The notes: a model not told the origin generated them from the sequence alone. A stretch of 60,755 nt of DNA from Bacteroidales bacterium (GCA_016285515.1 JAEEQW010000015.1:1-60755), one strand, 5' to 3'; positions 25,870 through 34,017 are shown, numbered from the stretch's first letter. Numbers and translations: made by a program.

Positions 25870-25904
25870 AGCCGAGAAAAGTGGGGACTTTTCTCGGCTT
25901 TTTT
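25870..25904 (+). terminator. Rho-independent terminator after the ADP-ribosylglycohydrolase
   Basis: A perfect 13-bp stem (AGCCGAGAAAAGT with its complement) with a GGGG loop is followed by six T residues. It starts 14 bp after the stop codon. Confidence 0.9.
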
Positions 25905-25924
25905 GAATCGCGAGCATTCCTAAA

Positions 25925-26002
25925 ATTGTGAGATTCCATACATATTTCGCTGAAAAAATTGTGAGATTCCATACATATTTCGCTGAAAAAATTGTGAGAT
26001 TC
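25925..26002. repeat. 33-bp direct repeats upstream of the second DUF4143 gene
   Basis: Two exact 33-bp copies starting ATTGTGAGATTCC at 25925 and 25958 are followed by a 12-bp third copy at 25991. The last copy contains the TTG that fits the -33 box of the downstream promoter. The array is too short and lacks unique spacers, so it is not CRISPR. Confidence 0.85.
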
Positions 26003-26022
26003 TGACAAAAGTAGTAATTTTG
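25992..26022 (+). promoter_or_regulatory. Promoter of the second DUF4143 gene
   Basis: TTG at 25992-25994 and TAATTTTG at 26015-26022, 20 bp apart, match the Bacteroidetes -33/-7 pair. The -33 lies inside the truncated third copy of the 33-bp repeat. Confidence 0.65.
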
Positions 26023-26053
26023 CGGCTGAAACAAGGTGAAAATTTTGAGGAAA

Positions 26054-27403
26054 ATGGAAACAAGTTACAGGGTTTTCAAACGCAAGATTTACGAAAAGAT
26101 GCTCGAATGGAAGCAGCGCAGAGACGGTGCTACAGCCTTGCTCATCAAAGGAGCAAGACGAGTAGGAAAGTCAACCATTGCAGAGGAATTTGCTCGCAAT
26201 GAATATGAAAGCTATATTGTTGTTGACTTTGCCGATGCCCCTGCTGCCGTTTGGGAAGCCGTGGACAACATCTCCGACCGCAACAACTTCTACATGCAGC
26301 TTCAGTTCATCTATGGGGTAACCTTGCATGAACGGCATTCAGTGATTATATTCGATGAAATCCAGAAATGTCCTGCGGTGAGACAAGCCATCAAGTACTT
26401 GGTAAAAGATCACCGTTATGATTTTATCGAAACTGGTTCTCTGCTCTCCATCAAGAAGAACACGAAGGACATTGTGATCCCAAGCGAAGAGACAAGGCTG
26501 ACCATGTACCCCATGGACTACGAAGAATTTCGCTGGGCATTAGGTGACACTACTACCATGCCCTTACTCCAGACCTCATTTGAAAACAAACGTTCCCTTG
26601 GCAATACATTGACCCGCAAGCTGCTACGCGACTTGAGATTGTACATGCTCGTAGGTGGCATGCCGCAAGCTGTAGAGACCTGCCTCAACACCAACAACTT
26701 GGCCGAAGTGGATGCAAAGAAACGCGAGATTATCGAACTATACAATGACGATTTTCAGAAGATAGACTCTTCGGGCAAAACCGCACGGCTGTTCAGCGCC
26801 ATCCCTGCTCAGCTCTCGAAAAACGCATCTCGTTATCAGGCGACCAGTGTGCTCGGGCGAAGTGAGGACAAAGACAACATGGGCGAATTGCTACAAAATT
26901 TGGAGGACAGTCTGACGGTAAACTTCTCCCACCATGCTGACGATCCCAATGTTGGGATGCCCATGCACACCGACTACAGCCAATACAAATTGTTTGTAGG
27001 CGACACTGGTCTATTCATTACATTGGCATTTTGGGACAAAACGGTTACCGAGAACGTCATTTATCAAAAACTGCTGACTGACAAACTCTCAGCTGACCTT
27101 GGCTATGTGTATGAAAATTTGGTGGCTCAAATGCTTTCGGCGGCAGGCAACCGTTTGTTCTACCACACCTGGCCAACCGAAAGTGGCAAACACAATTATG
27201 AAATCGACTTTATCCTTTCGCACGGGAACAAGATCTATCCCATCGAAGTGAAATCATCCGGATACAAAACACATGCTTCGCTAGACACATTCAAGGCCAA
27301 GTTTTCCAAACGCATCGGACAAAGCTATCTTGTTTACACGAAAGACTTGCAGAAAGACAAAGACATCTACTTAGTGCCTGCATTTATGACCATGTTTCTC
27401 TAA
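26054..27403 (+). CDS. ATP-binding protein of the AAA_14/DUF4143 type
   Basis: The 449-residue protein has a P-loop LIKGARRVGKSTIAEEF (about residues 31-47), Walker B VIIFDEIQKC, the sensor FIETGSLLSI, and a DUF4143 half with the PD-(D/E)XK-like EIDFILSHGNKIYPIEVKSS. The ATG at 26054 was preferred over the in-frame GTG at 26036 because it gives the usual N-terminus. It resembles the ATPase at 2638-3828 but is not a close copy. Its function is unknown. Confidence 0.8.
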   Translation: METSYRVFKRKIYEKMLEWKQRRDGATALLIKGARRVGKSTIAEEFARNEYESYIVVDFADAPAAVWEAVDNISDRNNFYMQLQFIYGVTLHERHSVIIFDEIQKCPAVRQAIKYLVKDHRYDFIETGSLLSIKKNTKDIVIPSEETRLTMYPMDYEEFRWALGDTTTMPLLQTSFENKRSLGNTLTRKLLRDLRLYMLVGGMPQAVETCLNTNNLAEVDAKKREIIELYNDDFQKIDSSGKTARLFSAIPAQLSKNASRYQATSVLGRSEDKDNMGELLQNLEDSLTVNFSHHADDPNVGMPMHTDYSQYKLFVGDTGLFITLAFWDKTVTENVIYQKLLTDKLSADLGYVYENLVAQMLSAAGNRLFYHTWPTESGKHNYEIDFILSHGNKIYPIEVKSSGYKTHASLDTFKAKFSKRIGQSYLVYTKDLQKDKDIYLVPAFMTMFL

Positions 27404-27450
27404 CATACAACCGCTGCAAAACAACACAATAAAACGACAATTATTGCGAT

Positions 27451-27636
27451 ATGACCCAATGGCAAAAAACACAAATCCAGCGAGATAACGGCATGATGGC
27501 CGAGGCGCAAGCTCCCGTCATCATCTCCGCGAGCCGCAGCACGGACATTCCGGCATTCTATGCCGACTGGTTTTTCCATCGGCTGAAGGTGGGCTATTCC
27601 GCTTGGTACGGGCATGAATATAAAAAATACAATTAA
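27451..27636 (+). pseudogene. DUF1848 gene truncated after about 50 codons
   Basis: The peptide runs VIISASRSTDIPAFYADWFF then HRLKVGYSAW, the highly conserved N-terminus of DUF1848 proteins (usually about 300 residues). After the codon for the Trp at about 27606 the similarity stops and unrelated AT-rich sequence follows to a TAA. The break marks the probable insertion or deletion boundary of the mobile DNA that fills the rest of the window. Confidence 0.75.
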
Positions 27637-27880
27637 AAATTTATAAACCATTGGTAATCAGTAAAAAGAGAAATAACAAAATAAAACGAAAAATTCAATT
27701 TGCTTTAATTTTGCTTTAATTTCCGACCTGGCGACAACCATAGTGGTTAAATATAGGTTAAGCTCTACTTAATGATTGTTTAAAGCTATACCTGATATAA
27801 CGGGAAATATTGAAATAACTGATTGTTTTCCTGATTTCGGCAAAACGATCGCTCTCCATACAAACCATATCTATTATTTG

Positions 27881-27923
27881 AAAAAATCCCTGCCGATATT
27901 ACCTCGGACAGGGATTTTTTTTT
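27881..27923. terminator. Hairpin terminator, probably bidirectional
   Basis: AAAAAATCCCTG pairs with CAGGGATTTTTT across a 16-nt loop. The T-run (nine T residues) follows on the plus strand and an A-run precedes it, so it can act in both directions. It would insulate the repressor region from host transcription. Confidence 0.7.
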
Positions 27924-27940
27924 GCCTCAAAAATAGCTTT

Positions 27941-27976
27941 GGGGTGACAAATGGAGTGACAAATGGAGTGACAAAA
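27941..27976. repeat. Three tandem 12-bp repeats (GGAGTGACAAAT)
   Basis: Units GGGGTGACAAAT, GGAGTGACAAAT and GGAGTGACAAAA lie head to tail. They lie between the terminator and the repressor gene. Confidence 0.7.
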
Positions 27977-28174
27977 CTCGTAAAAAAACGGCTCGACTTT
28001 ACCCCCATAATACACATTTATATTGTGAGTTGACCCCTATATGATTGTTTTTTTGCAAGTTATATTAATTTTTAAAACACTGAAAGACAATGATTTAAAA
28101 TATTTTAGTGTAAATAATGCAAAGAAAAAGCCTTCCCTTCAGACGTATATGCCATAAATTGTTTTTGGAATGCC

Positions 28175-28807
28175 TTATTCCAATCTGATTACTCCGACAA
28201 CCAAGGCTATCCCAGTGATGTCGGCAACTGGTATGTCGAAGGGTGGATAGTTATCGTTGTCGGACACTGCCGTGATGCAACTTTCGGTCTGCGATGGGCG
28301 CAGCCTCTTGCATAGGATTCCCTGCTCGCGTGTGGCTATGATGTGGCACTTGTTCCATTGGATGAAGCTTCTTTCGTGGAGGATGGTGCAGGCCACCACA
28401 TCACCGCTGTTATATTTAGGATACATGGAAGAACCGCTTATCTCAATCATAAAGTCCACCTTACAGTGGTTGAACTTCGGGATGGAATAGTATGCCTTCA
28501 CATCGGCTTCCTTTATCAAAAAATCCATACTGCCGAAACCGGCCACGGCAGACTGGGTGACAAGTGGGATGATTTTTTTGCCAGAATCTTCCGCTATTTG
28601 GTTTTTTAGCATCTCGCCTTCCCCAGTGATGAGCCAATTGGCATCAATATCTTCGCATTTTGCGTATATTAACTCAATATCAAAGGTGTTTCTTGCCATC
28701 CAAGTACTGATAGTTTGAGGCTTTATACCCAATTTTTGGGCAAAATCAGCATTTTTTCCATCAGAATAATGCTCTATTAACTCTTTTAATATCAAACTTT
28801 TATCCAT
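28175..28807 (-). CDS. CI-type phage repressor with LexA-like peptidase domain
   Basis: The 210-residue protein has an N-terminal helix-turn-helix (NADFAQKLGIKPQTISTWMARN, residues about 19-40) and a C-terminal S24/LexA peptidase domain. The nucleophile is Ser127 in ISGSSMYPKYNSGD and the general base Lys167 in GILCKRL. An Ala-Gly pair in SAVAG (89-90) is the likely self-cleavage site; its spacing to Ser and Lys is close to LexA. It should keep the lytic genes off and be inactivated by RecA after DNA damage. Mu itself uses a different repressor, so this phage would be SOS-inducible. It is divergent from the small HTH gene. Confidence 0.88.
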   Translation of the reverse strand: MDKSLILKELIEHYSDGKNADFAQKLGIKPQTISTWMARNTFDIELIYAKCEDIDANWLITGEGEMLKNQIAEDSGKKIIPLVTQSAVAGFGSMDFLIKEADVKAYYSIPKFNHCKVDFMIEISGSSMYPKYNSGDVVACTILHERSFIQWNKCHIIATREQGILCKRLRPSQTESCITAVSDNDNYPPFDIPVADITGIALVVGVIRLE

Positions 28808-28822
28808 CTCGAAAAAATAATT

Positions 28823-28863
28823 TTCACAGAATGCGATTAATATTCACAAATTGTGTATATTTG
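28823..28863 (+). promoter_or_regulatory. Divergent control region: operator candidates and early promoter
   Basis: TTCACAGA at 28823 and TTCACAAA at 28843 are direct repeats 20 bp apart. The second lies in the palindrome CACAA-A-TTGTG (28845-28855), which abuts the -7 box TATATTTG at 28856-28863. Repressor bound there would block the rightward early promoter. Confidence 0.55.
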
Positions 28864-28910
28864 CAGCGTAATTTAATTATTAAATCATGCTGCAAATATA
28901 GTGAAAAAAA

Positions 28911-29084
28911 ATGGGAAATGAATTGCATATAAAAAAAGGCACAGGGAAGGCGATAGCCAAGTTGCTCGGTGTAAGTGAGCAAACTGTCAGTAAAGCTGTA
29001 CGCGGTCGGATTGATACGCTTACGGCGAGGAAGATCCGCACGATTGCCGTGCGCGACTTTGGAGCGATAGTAATTAAGGAGTAA
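28911..29084 (+). CDS. Small HTH protein (Cro/Ner-like)
   Basis: This 57-residue protein begins at an ATG 48 bp after the early -7 box. It reads as a single helix-turn-helix: GTGKAIAKLLGVSEQTVSKA, then VRGRIDTLTARKIRTIAV. The position directly opposite the repressor and before the transposase matches Mu ner or lambda cro, which turn down early transcription and repressor synthesis. It is the first gene of the rightward early region. Confidence 0.8.
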   Translation: MGNELHIKKGTGKAIAKLLGVSEQTVSKAVRGRIDTLTARKIRTIAVRDFGAIVIKE

Positions 29085-29158
29085 AAATAAAAGCAAAACA
29101 ACTGTGTTCCACAACCAATAATGGGGCTCTGGACAGCCTGACATGCGGAAGAGACGCG

Positions 29159-29229
29159 GCGCGGCAATCGGATTGTAAGAGGTAGATGGTAAACACTACG
29201 GAAGCGGGGTTCGACTCCCCGCCCGCGCA
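29159..29229 (+). ncRNA. tRNA-like element (canonical T-arm, paired acceptor ends)
   Basis: Positions 29205-29221 form a perfect T-arm: CGGGG, loop TTCGACT (matches TTCRANY), CCCCG. The seven bases after it (29222-29228) pair in six of seven positions with 29159-29165 (GCGCGGC), giving an acceptor-like stem of correct length with A as the discriminator. The 39 nt between include GGTAGA as in D-loops and a GTAG/CTAC pairing, but the anticodon arm is not canonical (4-bp stem, 10-nt loop). It may be a degenerate tRNA, a tRNA mimic or chance. No ORF uses this stretch. Confidence 0.35.
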
Positions 29230-29259
29230 CAAGGAACTAACATATAATATGAAAGAGAT

Positions 29260-29625
29260 ATGAGAAAGAAAACTAATACAAAATGTAGTCAAAACTGTGG
29301 TCGAGTTTATAATGCTGCCAACAGATTATGTCAAAAGCCGATTTCAGGAAGTCAATCATCAGGTTGGCATCACGGAGACACCAATAGCAGAACGAATAAC
29401 GAACTATCAGAATGTTATCGTCAACAAATTCGTATTGTAGAGTTGGGTGTTTCAATTGTGTCAAGGATGAGCAGGGAAGGTATAGCTGGAACCGACGATT
29501 TAGACCGTTTAGGAATCTTTTGTTCTCACGTAAGAACTCTGACCGATCTTGTGAAGCTGCTTCTCCCTCTCCTGGAAAAGTCATCAGACACGCAAAATCA
29601 ACTTGAAGACTTTTATTCGAAATAA
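29260..29625 (+). CDS. Hypothetical early phage protein
   Basis: The 121-residue frame begins at an ATG 23 bp after an ATG-rich leader and ends 43 bp before the transposase start. The N-terminal half is polar with Cys pairs (KCSQNCGRVYNAANRLCQ). The C-terminal half is probably helical (RIVELGVSIVSRMSRE, HVRTLTDLVKLLLPLLEK). I recognise no family. An antisense frame covers the same bases but reads less like protein. Confidence 0.5.
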   Translation: MRKKTNTKCSQNCGRVYNAANRLCQKPISGSQSSGWHHGDTNSRTNNELSECYRQQIRIVELGVSIVSRMSREGIAGTDDLDRLGIFCSHVRTLTDLVKLLLPLLEKSSDTQNQLEDFYSK

Positions 29626-29668
29626 TGCCCATATTGTAACCGATTTAGGCTGCAAAGATAACGAAAAC

Positions 29669-31651
29669 ATGCAATACTTCAATAACATACTGACTGTGGA
29701 AGCCGGATGGATGATTGAGCAGGGAATGATGACCAGTGAAAACTACCGTCAGTTATCCACCCGTGGCGACATCCAGGTGGTGCGCCGCGGTTGCCGCAAC
29801 ACGCCCGCATTAGTGGCTTATGAAAGTCTGCCGGAAAGATTCAAGAAACAGATTGACGCCAAGATTAACGTGTATAAGGCCGCCAAGGTCAATATGATAG
29901 AGCAGCATATTGTGCACTCTGCTGAGGCCTCGGCTTTTTTTGACGGGTATATGCTTGAAGGGGACAGACATCTGCCGGTGGACAAACGGCGGGAGTATTA
30001 TGCTGATGCAATAGTGCTTGACGCGATACACAGCATAATCGTCGAGCGTAATGGAAAGCGCCATACACTGTCACACAGAGGCAGTGCCAGAAACTGGGAC
30101 GAACTCGCAGACAGTGCGCAGAACCTGGACAGAAGACAGTATCCGCACATGCTGCCCGCCAACCCACGCTCTTTGGAGCGCAAATACAAGCTATATAAAA
30201 AGGAGGGTTATGCAAGTCTTATCCATAAGGCATACATCAACAGCAGCAAAAACGCCGGGAAAGTGATTGACGACAACCAGGTAAGTGCTCTTGCCATGTT
30301 GATGAGTGACCCGCGCAACCTCGACAACGCACAGGTAGCACGGATATACAACACACTCGCAGCGCAGATGAAATGGAAAAAGATAACCGCATCAACTGTG
30401 GCAGTATGGCGTACAAAACTTGATGACGAGATATATGCACGCCGTCATGGTTCTGCGGCATACCAAAATAATAAGGCAATGCAGGTAAAACGCAGACCGC
30501 CACAATATCCGCTATATTATTGGACAATTGACGGATGGGATGTGGAACTGATGTATCAAAAAACTGAGATTGATAAAAACAGCCACAGCATAACCACATA
30601 CCACAATCGTCCTACAGTGATTGTCGTTTTGGATCCCTGCTGCAAATATCCTGTAGGCTATGCCATCGGCGACCATGAGACCCCTGAACTAATCAAGGAG
30701 GCACTGCGCAATGCGGCAAGGCATACTGAAAGCCTGTTCGGCAGGATGTACCGTACAGCTCAACTGCAGAGCGACAACTATGCCATATCGTTGATGCTGC
30801 CGCTTTACAGAGGGATGGCGGACAAGGCGACCCCGGCCCGTAAGGGGAATGCCAAGGCCAAGATAATAGAGCCTTGGTTCAAGTACCTCAACAAGAAGTA
30901 TTGCCAGCTGCAGATCAACTGGTCAGGCTATGGCGTGACCAGCAAGAAAGAGAATCAGCCAAACGCTGATTTCCTGAACAGATACAGACACAATTTCCCG
31001 GATTACGAGGGAGTGTGTGCCCAGATTGTGATGTCTATTGAGGCCGAAAGAGCGGAACTGCACGACAAATATATGGCACTATGGAACGATATGCCGGAAG
31101 AAAACAGATTTCCGCTGTCAGTTGAGCAGTACCTGCTTATGTTTGGTGCAACAACAGACAAACGACACCTGCTCCAGGGAAACGGAATAACCGTCACCAT
31201 TGGAGGCAAGAGGCACAGTTATGACTGCTTCAACCCATCGTTCCGCAAACATGCATCAGTACGCTGGGAAGTGCGTTACGACCCGGATGATCTGAGCCGT
31301 GTGCTTGCTGTGAGTGAGGACGAGTCCCTGCAGTATGAGCTCGAGGAGAAATACATACAGCCGATGGCACTGATTGAGCGCACAGAAGGTGACAGCGAAC
31401 AGCTGCAGAGAGTGTTGCGATTCAATATGGAACAGGAGCGGCGCATTACTGAACAGATGTGCGATTACAGTGACAAGGCTGCCGAACTGCTGTCAGAACA
31501 CAGCAAGGAACTCGACACATTGCAGAAGCTGCTGATAGTTGACAGCAACGGCCAGCACAAGGACCAGCGCAACAGGGCACGTCTGAAAGACGGATATACT
31601 GGACATGATGCAACCGGCACCGAAGATGATGAATTATTAGATGAATATTAA
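29669..31651 (+). CDS. MuA-type DDE transposase
   Basis: The 660-residue protein (from the ATG giving MQYFNNILTVEAGWMIEQ) has N-terminal winged-helix-like DNA-binding segments (QGMMTSENYRQLSTRGDIQV) and a retroviral-integrase-like core. The catalytic acids are probably Asp288 (YYWTIDGW), Asp369 (AQLQSDNYA) and Glu401 (AKIIEPWFKYLNKKY). It continues with the Mu-type beta-barrel domain (YLLMFGATTDKRHLLQGNGI) and an acidic C-terminus. It cuts and joins phage ends for integration and replicative transposition. The MuB-type ATPase gene follows 17 bp downstream. An earlier in-frame start (29603) is possible but would overlap the preceding gene. Confidence 0.92.
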   Translation: MQYFNNILTVEAGWMIEQGMMTSENYRQLSTRGDIQVVRRGCRNTPALVAYESLPERFKKQIDAKINVYKAAKVNMIEQHIVHSAEASAFFDGYMLEGDRHLPVDKRREYYADAIVLDAIHSIIVERNGKRHTLSHRGSARNWDELADSAQNLDRRQYPHMLPANPRSLERKYKLYKKEGYASLIHKAYINSSKNAGKVIDDNQVSALAMLMSDPRNLDNAQVARIYNTLAAQMKWKKITASTVAVWRTKLDDEIYARRHGSAAYQNNKAMQVKRRPPQYPLYYWTIDGWDVELMYQKTEIDKNSHSITTYHNRPTVIVVLDPCCKYPVGYAIGDHETPELIKEALRNAARHTESLFGRMYRTAQLQSDNYAISLMLPLYRGMADKATPARKGNAKAKIIEPWFKYLNKKYCQLQINWSGYGVTSKKENQPNADFLNRYRHNFPDYEGVCAQIVMSIEAERAELHDKYMALWNDMPEENRFPLSVEQYLLMFGATTDKRHLLQGNGITVTIGGKRHSYDCFNPSFRKHASVRWEVRYDPDDLSRVLAVSEDESLQYELEEKYIQPMALIERTEGDSEQLQRVLRFNMEQERRITEQMCDYSDKAAELLSEHSKELDTLQKLLIVDSNGQHKDQRNRARLKDGYTGHDATGTEDDELLDEY

Positions 31652-31668
31652 ACAAATAACCTAAACCT

Positions 31669-32529
31669 ATGGAAACCATTAAAAAAACAGACATTACAAA
31701 CGCTTTAAGGTTATACTGTGAGCGTTATGAAAGCCAAAACAAGGCCGCCAACAGCCTCAAAGGAGTGTCGGCGGCGACTGTAAGCCAGATGCTCAACGGC
31801 AACTGGGGACTCATTAAAGACGATATGTGGCGCAATGTGGCGGCGCAAATCGGATATAAGGATGACAAGTGGGAGGCTGTGGAAACCACCGACTTCAAGC
31901 GTCTTATGCTGCTGCTTGAGGATATCAAGGCCAACAGTCTGGTCATGGCCGTCACCGGGGATGCAGGATCCGGGAAGACATTTGCATTGAAGGAGTTCAC
32001 GGCGTCGCACAGGCAGACATACCTGTTGTGCTGCAATGAATACTGGAACCGCAAGATGTTCCTGCAGGAGCTGATGTCGGCTATGGGACACAACTGTAAC
32101 GGATACACCATCGGCGAAATGATGCACGAGGCGGTAAGGGCGCTGAAGATGCAGGAAGCGCCTCTGGTGATACTTGACGAGGCGGACAAACTGTCAGACA
32201 GTGTGCTGTACTTTTTCATCACACTTTATAATTCCCTTGAAAACGAATGCGGGATAGTCCTCTGTGCAACCAGCCATCTGGAGAAGCGCATCAAAAGTGG
32301 CATCAGACTCAACAAGAAAGGATATGCGGAGATATGGAGCCGCCTTGGCCGTCGGTGCATAAAGATGAAGGGTGTCAGTGCCGCTGACATCACTGCAATA
32401 TGCGAGGTCAACGGCATAACCGACAGTAGGGATATTAATGCCGTCATCGAGGACAGCGAAAGCGACCTGAGGCGTGTGAGGCGCAAAATACACGCCCTCA
32501 CACGCAAGAAAGAATCTGTTAAAAGATAA
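31669..32529 (+). CDS. MuB-type transposition ATPase (target selector)
   Basis: The 286-residue protein has an N-terminal HTH part (AANSLKGVSAATVSQMLNGN), a P-loop MAVTGDAGSGKTFALKEF with GDAGSGKT at 97-104, Walker B LVILDEADKLSD near 166-177, and sensor residues in VLCATSHLEKRI. It is the AAA+ partner of the transposase: it coats target DNA in ATP form, activates MuA and gives target immunity in Mu. Confidence 0.9.
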   Translation: METIKKTDITNALRLYCERYESQNKAANSLKGVSAATVSQMLNGNWGLIKDDMWRNVAAQIGYKDDKWEAVETTDFKRLMLLLEDIKANSLVMAVTGDAGSGKTFALKEFTASHRQTYLLCCNEYWNRKMFLQELMSAMGHNCNGYTIGEMMHEAVRALKMQEAPLVILDEADKLSDSVLYFFITLYNSLENECGIVLCATSHLEKRIKSGIRLNKKGYAEIWSRLGRRCIKMKGVSAADITAICEVNGITDSRDINAVIEDSESDLRRVRRKIHALTRKKESVKR

Positions 32530-32565
32530 TTAATCAATGTTTAAGAACTAAAAAAAAATAAAGCT

Positions 32566-32922
32566 ATGGAAACGAATGAAAATCAAAAAATGACATTAAG
32601 AGACATTACAGAGCTCCTGATGAGCGGTCTGACACCGTGTGAAATTGTTGAGGCTGTCAACAACAGCAACGAAAAGCCTGTTAACTTGTCAGGTGTTACG
32701 TATGATTGTGATGTTGAGCACAATGCTGCTTGGATGATACAGCATTTTGGTAATAGTGTCAGGATAACGACCACATTCAGCAATGGGTTGACAAAATTCG
32801 AATTGAATGCCAACAACGTTACAACTGTCACACGGTATTTTCGGAATCTGACGGTTACCGAGTATGAACTGCTGTGCAGACTGGCCCAGTACATTAATAA
32901 AGATTTGACGCGCGAATTTTAG
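32566..32922 (+). CDS. Hypothetical early phage protein
   Basis: 118 residues beginning METNENQKMTLRDITELLMS, with a helical N-terminus, a central beta-rich part (VTYDCDVEHNAAWMIQHFGN) and a helical end. No family is recognised. It lies in the early operon between the MuB-type ATPase and a RecA-like ATPase, 4 bp before the next ATG, so it is translated with it. Confidence 0.65.
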   Translation: METNENQKMTLRDITELLMSGLTPCEIVEAVNNSNEKPVNLSGVTYDCDVEHNAAWMIQHFGNSVRITTTFSNGLTKFELNANNVTTVTRYFRNLTVTEYELLCRLAQYINKDLTREF

Positions 32923-32926
32923 TGCC

Positions 32927-33535
32927 ATGAAGCGGGCGTTGACATTGTGTGACATATACAACTATAAGCCGGAAGTCCTGGATTTCGAGGGCGAATGGCT
33001 TGACAGCATCGGCAAACCGGAGCTTACCGGCAGCTGGATAATCTGGGGCGGCAGCGCCAACGGCAAGACGCGTTTTGCGCTGCAGCTCGCCAAATGTCTG
33101 GCAAGGTACACCCGTGTGGCCTATGATTCACTGGAGGAGGGGTTGTCGTATTCCATGAAGAATGCAATAGAGCAGATAGGGTTTGCGGATGTAAGGCGCA
33201 ATTTCACACTGCTTGACAAGGAATCGGTGGCCGATCTGTCGGAACGTCTCAGCCGTCAGCGCTCGCCGCGCGTTGTAATAATAGATTCACTGCAGTACAC
33301 CGGACTGACATACTCCGAGTACAGGAAGCTGCGTGACAGCTACAGCAACAAACTGTTTGTCTTTGTCAGCCATGCTGACGGACATGACCCCAAAGGCAAT
33401 GTTGCCAGGTCAATAAAGTACGATGCCTTTGTCAAGATATATGTTGAAGGCTACAAGGCATATCCCCAGAGCCGTTACGGTGGCGGAAAGGAATATGTGA
33501 TATGGCAATATGGCGCCGAACAATACGGACATTAG
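32927..33535 (+). CDS. RecA/DnaB-like phage ATPase
   Basis: The 202-residue protein has a P-loop SWIIWGGSANGKTRFALQLA (about residues 36-55) and Walker B RVVIIDSLQY (about 113-122), the order and spacing of RecA-fold ATPases. It lacks the DnaB N-domain. Similar small ATPases occur in early regions of Bacteroidales mobile elements. A role in replication or recombination of phage DNA is inferred. Confidence 0.7.
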   Translation: MKRALTLCDIYNYKPEVLDFEGEWLDSIGKPELTGSWIIWGGSANGKTRFALQLAKCLARYTRVAYDSLEEGLSYSMKNAIEQIGFADVRRNFTLLDKESVADLSERLSRQRSPRVVIIDSLQYTGLTYSEYRKLRDSYSNKLFVFVSHADGHDPKGNVARSIKYDAFVKIYVEGYKAYPQSRYGGGKEYVIWQYGAEQYGH

Positions 33536-33553
33536 ATTAAAAAACAAATAATC

Positions 33554-33997
33554 ATGAAACAGACCTTTGAAGATCAAGAGAAGAAAAGATTAATAAAGAA
33601 ATTCCATGTGCTGCTTTCCAAGGCAGGCATTGACAACGACACCAAGGCGTCTATGTTGTGGAGTTACGGTGTGGACACATCCAAAGACCTCAGTTGCGAA
33701 GAGCTTATTGAGCTGTGCGGCAGACTGCAGAATATGACATGCAAGGACGAGAGCGATGTATGGCGCAAAAGAGTCATCGCATCGATAGACGGTTATCTGA
33801 AACTTGCCGGACAGGAACGGAACATTGATATCATTAAGGCGATAGCCGTAAGGGCATCAGGATTCGACAACTTCAACAGCATACCGGTATCACGCCTGCG
33901 CAACCTGTACTACGCATTCCGTGACAAGCAGGAAGACATCAAAAACGTGAACATGATAATATCCGCGAACATGCACACTATGAAAACTTTGAACTAA
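33554..33997 (+). CDS. gemA: GemA-like regulatory protein (DUF1018)
   Basis: The 147-residue protein shows the GemA (Mu gp16, PF06252) pattern: KKRLIKKFHVLLSKAGIDND, ASMLWSYGV, LIELCGRLQ, and the C-terminal ASGFDNFNSIPVSRLRNLYY. In Mu, GemA changes host gene expression and DNA topology during development. Its place between early genes and Gam is as expected for Mu relatives. Confidence 0.85.
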   Translation: MKQTFEDQEKKRLIKKFHVLLSKAGIDNDTKASMLWSYGVDTSKDLSCEELIELCGRLQNMTCKDESDVWRKRVIASIDGYLKLAGQERNIDIIKAIAVRASGFDNFNSIPVSRLRNLYYAFRDKQEDIKNVNMIISANMHTMKTLN

Positions 33998-34017
33998 CTA
34001 ATATAAAATCAAGAAAA

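Larger units (their letters stand above)
27637..28174. other. AT-rich non-coding stretch at the prophage left end
   Basis: About 540 bp without a convincing gene. It contains a strong hairpin terminator (27881-27923), a triple 12-bp direct repeat (27941-27976), two TTTGCTTTAATT copies near 27700-27722, and three copies of TGATTGTTT at 27773, 27820 and 28042. Repeated short motifs near a Mu-type end could be transposase- or repressor-binding sites. It may also hold remnants of an older element. A weak frame across the 12-bp repeats (27776-28033) has no family resemblance. Confidence 0.5.

Noticed and set aside
25925..26002. Possible CRISPR array
   Set aside because: The 33-bp units are directly adjacent with no spacers between them and there are no cas genes in the window.
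27776..28033. Decayed integrase N-terminus across the 12-bp repeats
   Set aside because: The frame reads mainly as a consequence of the repeat (GVTNGVTNGVT) and I cannot match the remaining residues to any integrase.
29273..29632. 119-codon minus-strand frame opposite the hypothetical gene at 29260
   Set aside because: It would run against the early operon without a promoter, and its composition is less protein-like than the plus-strand frame.
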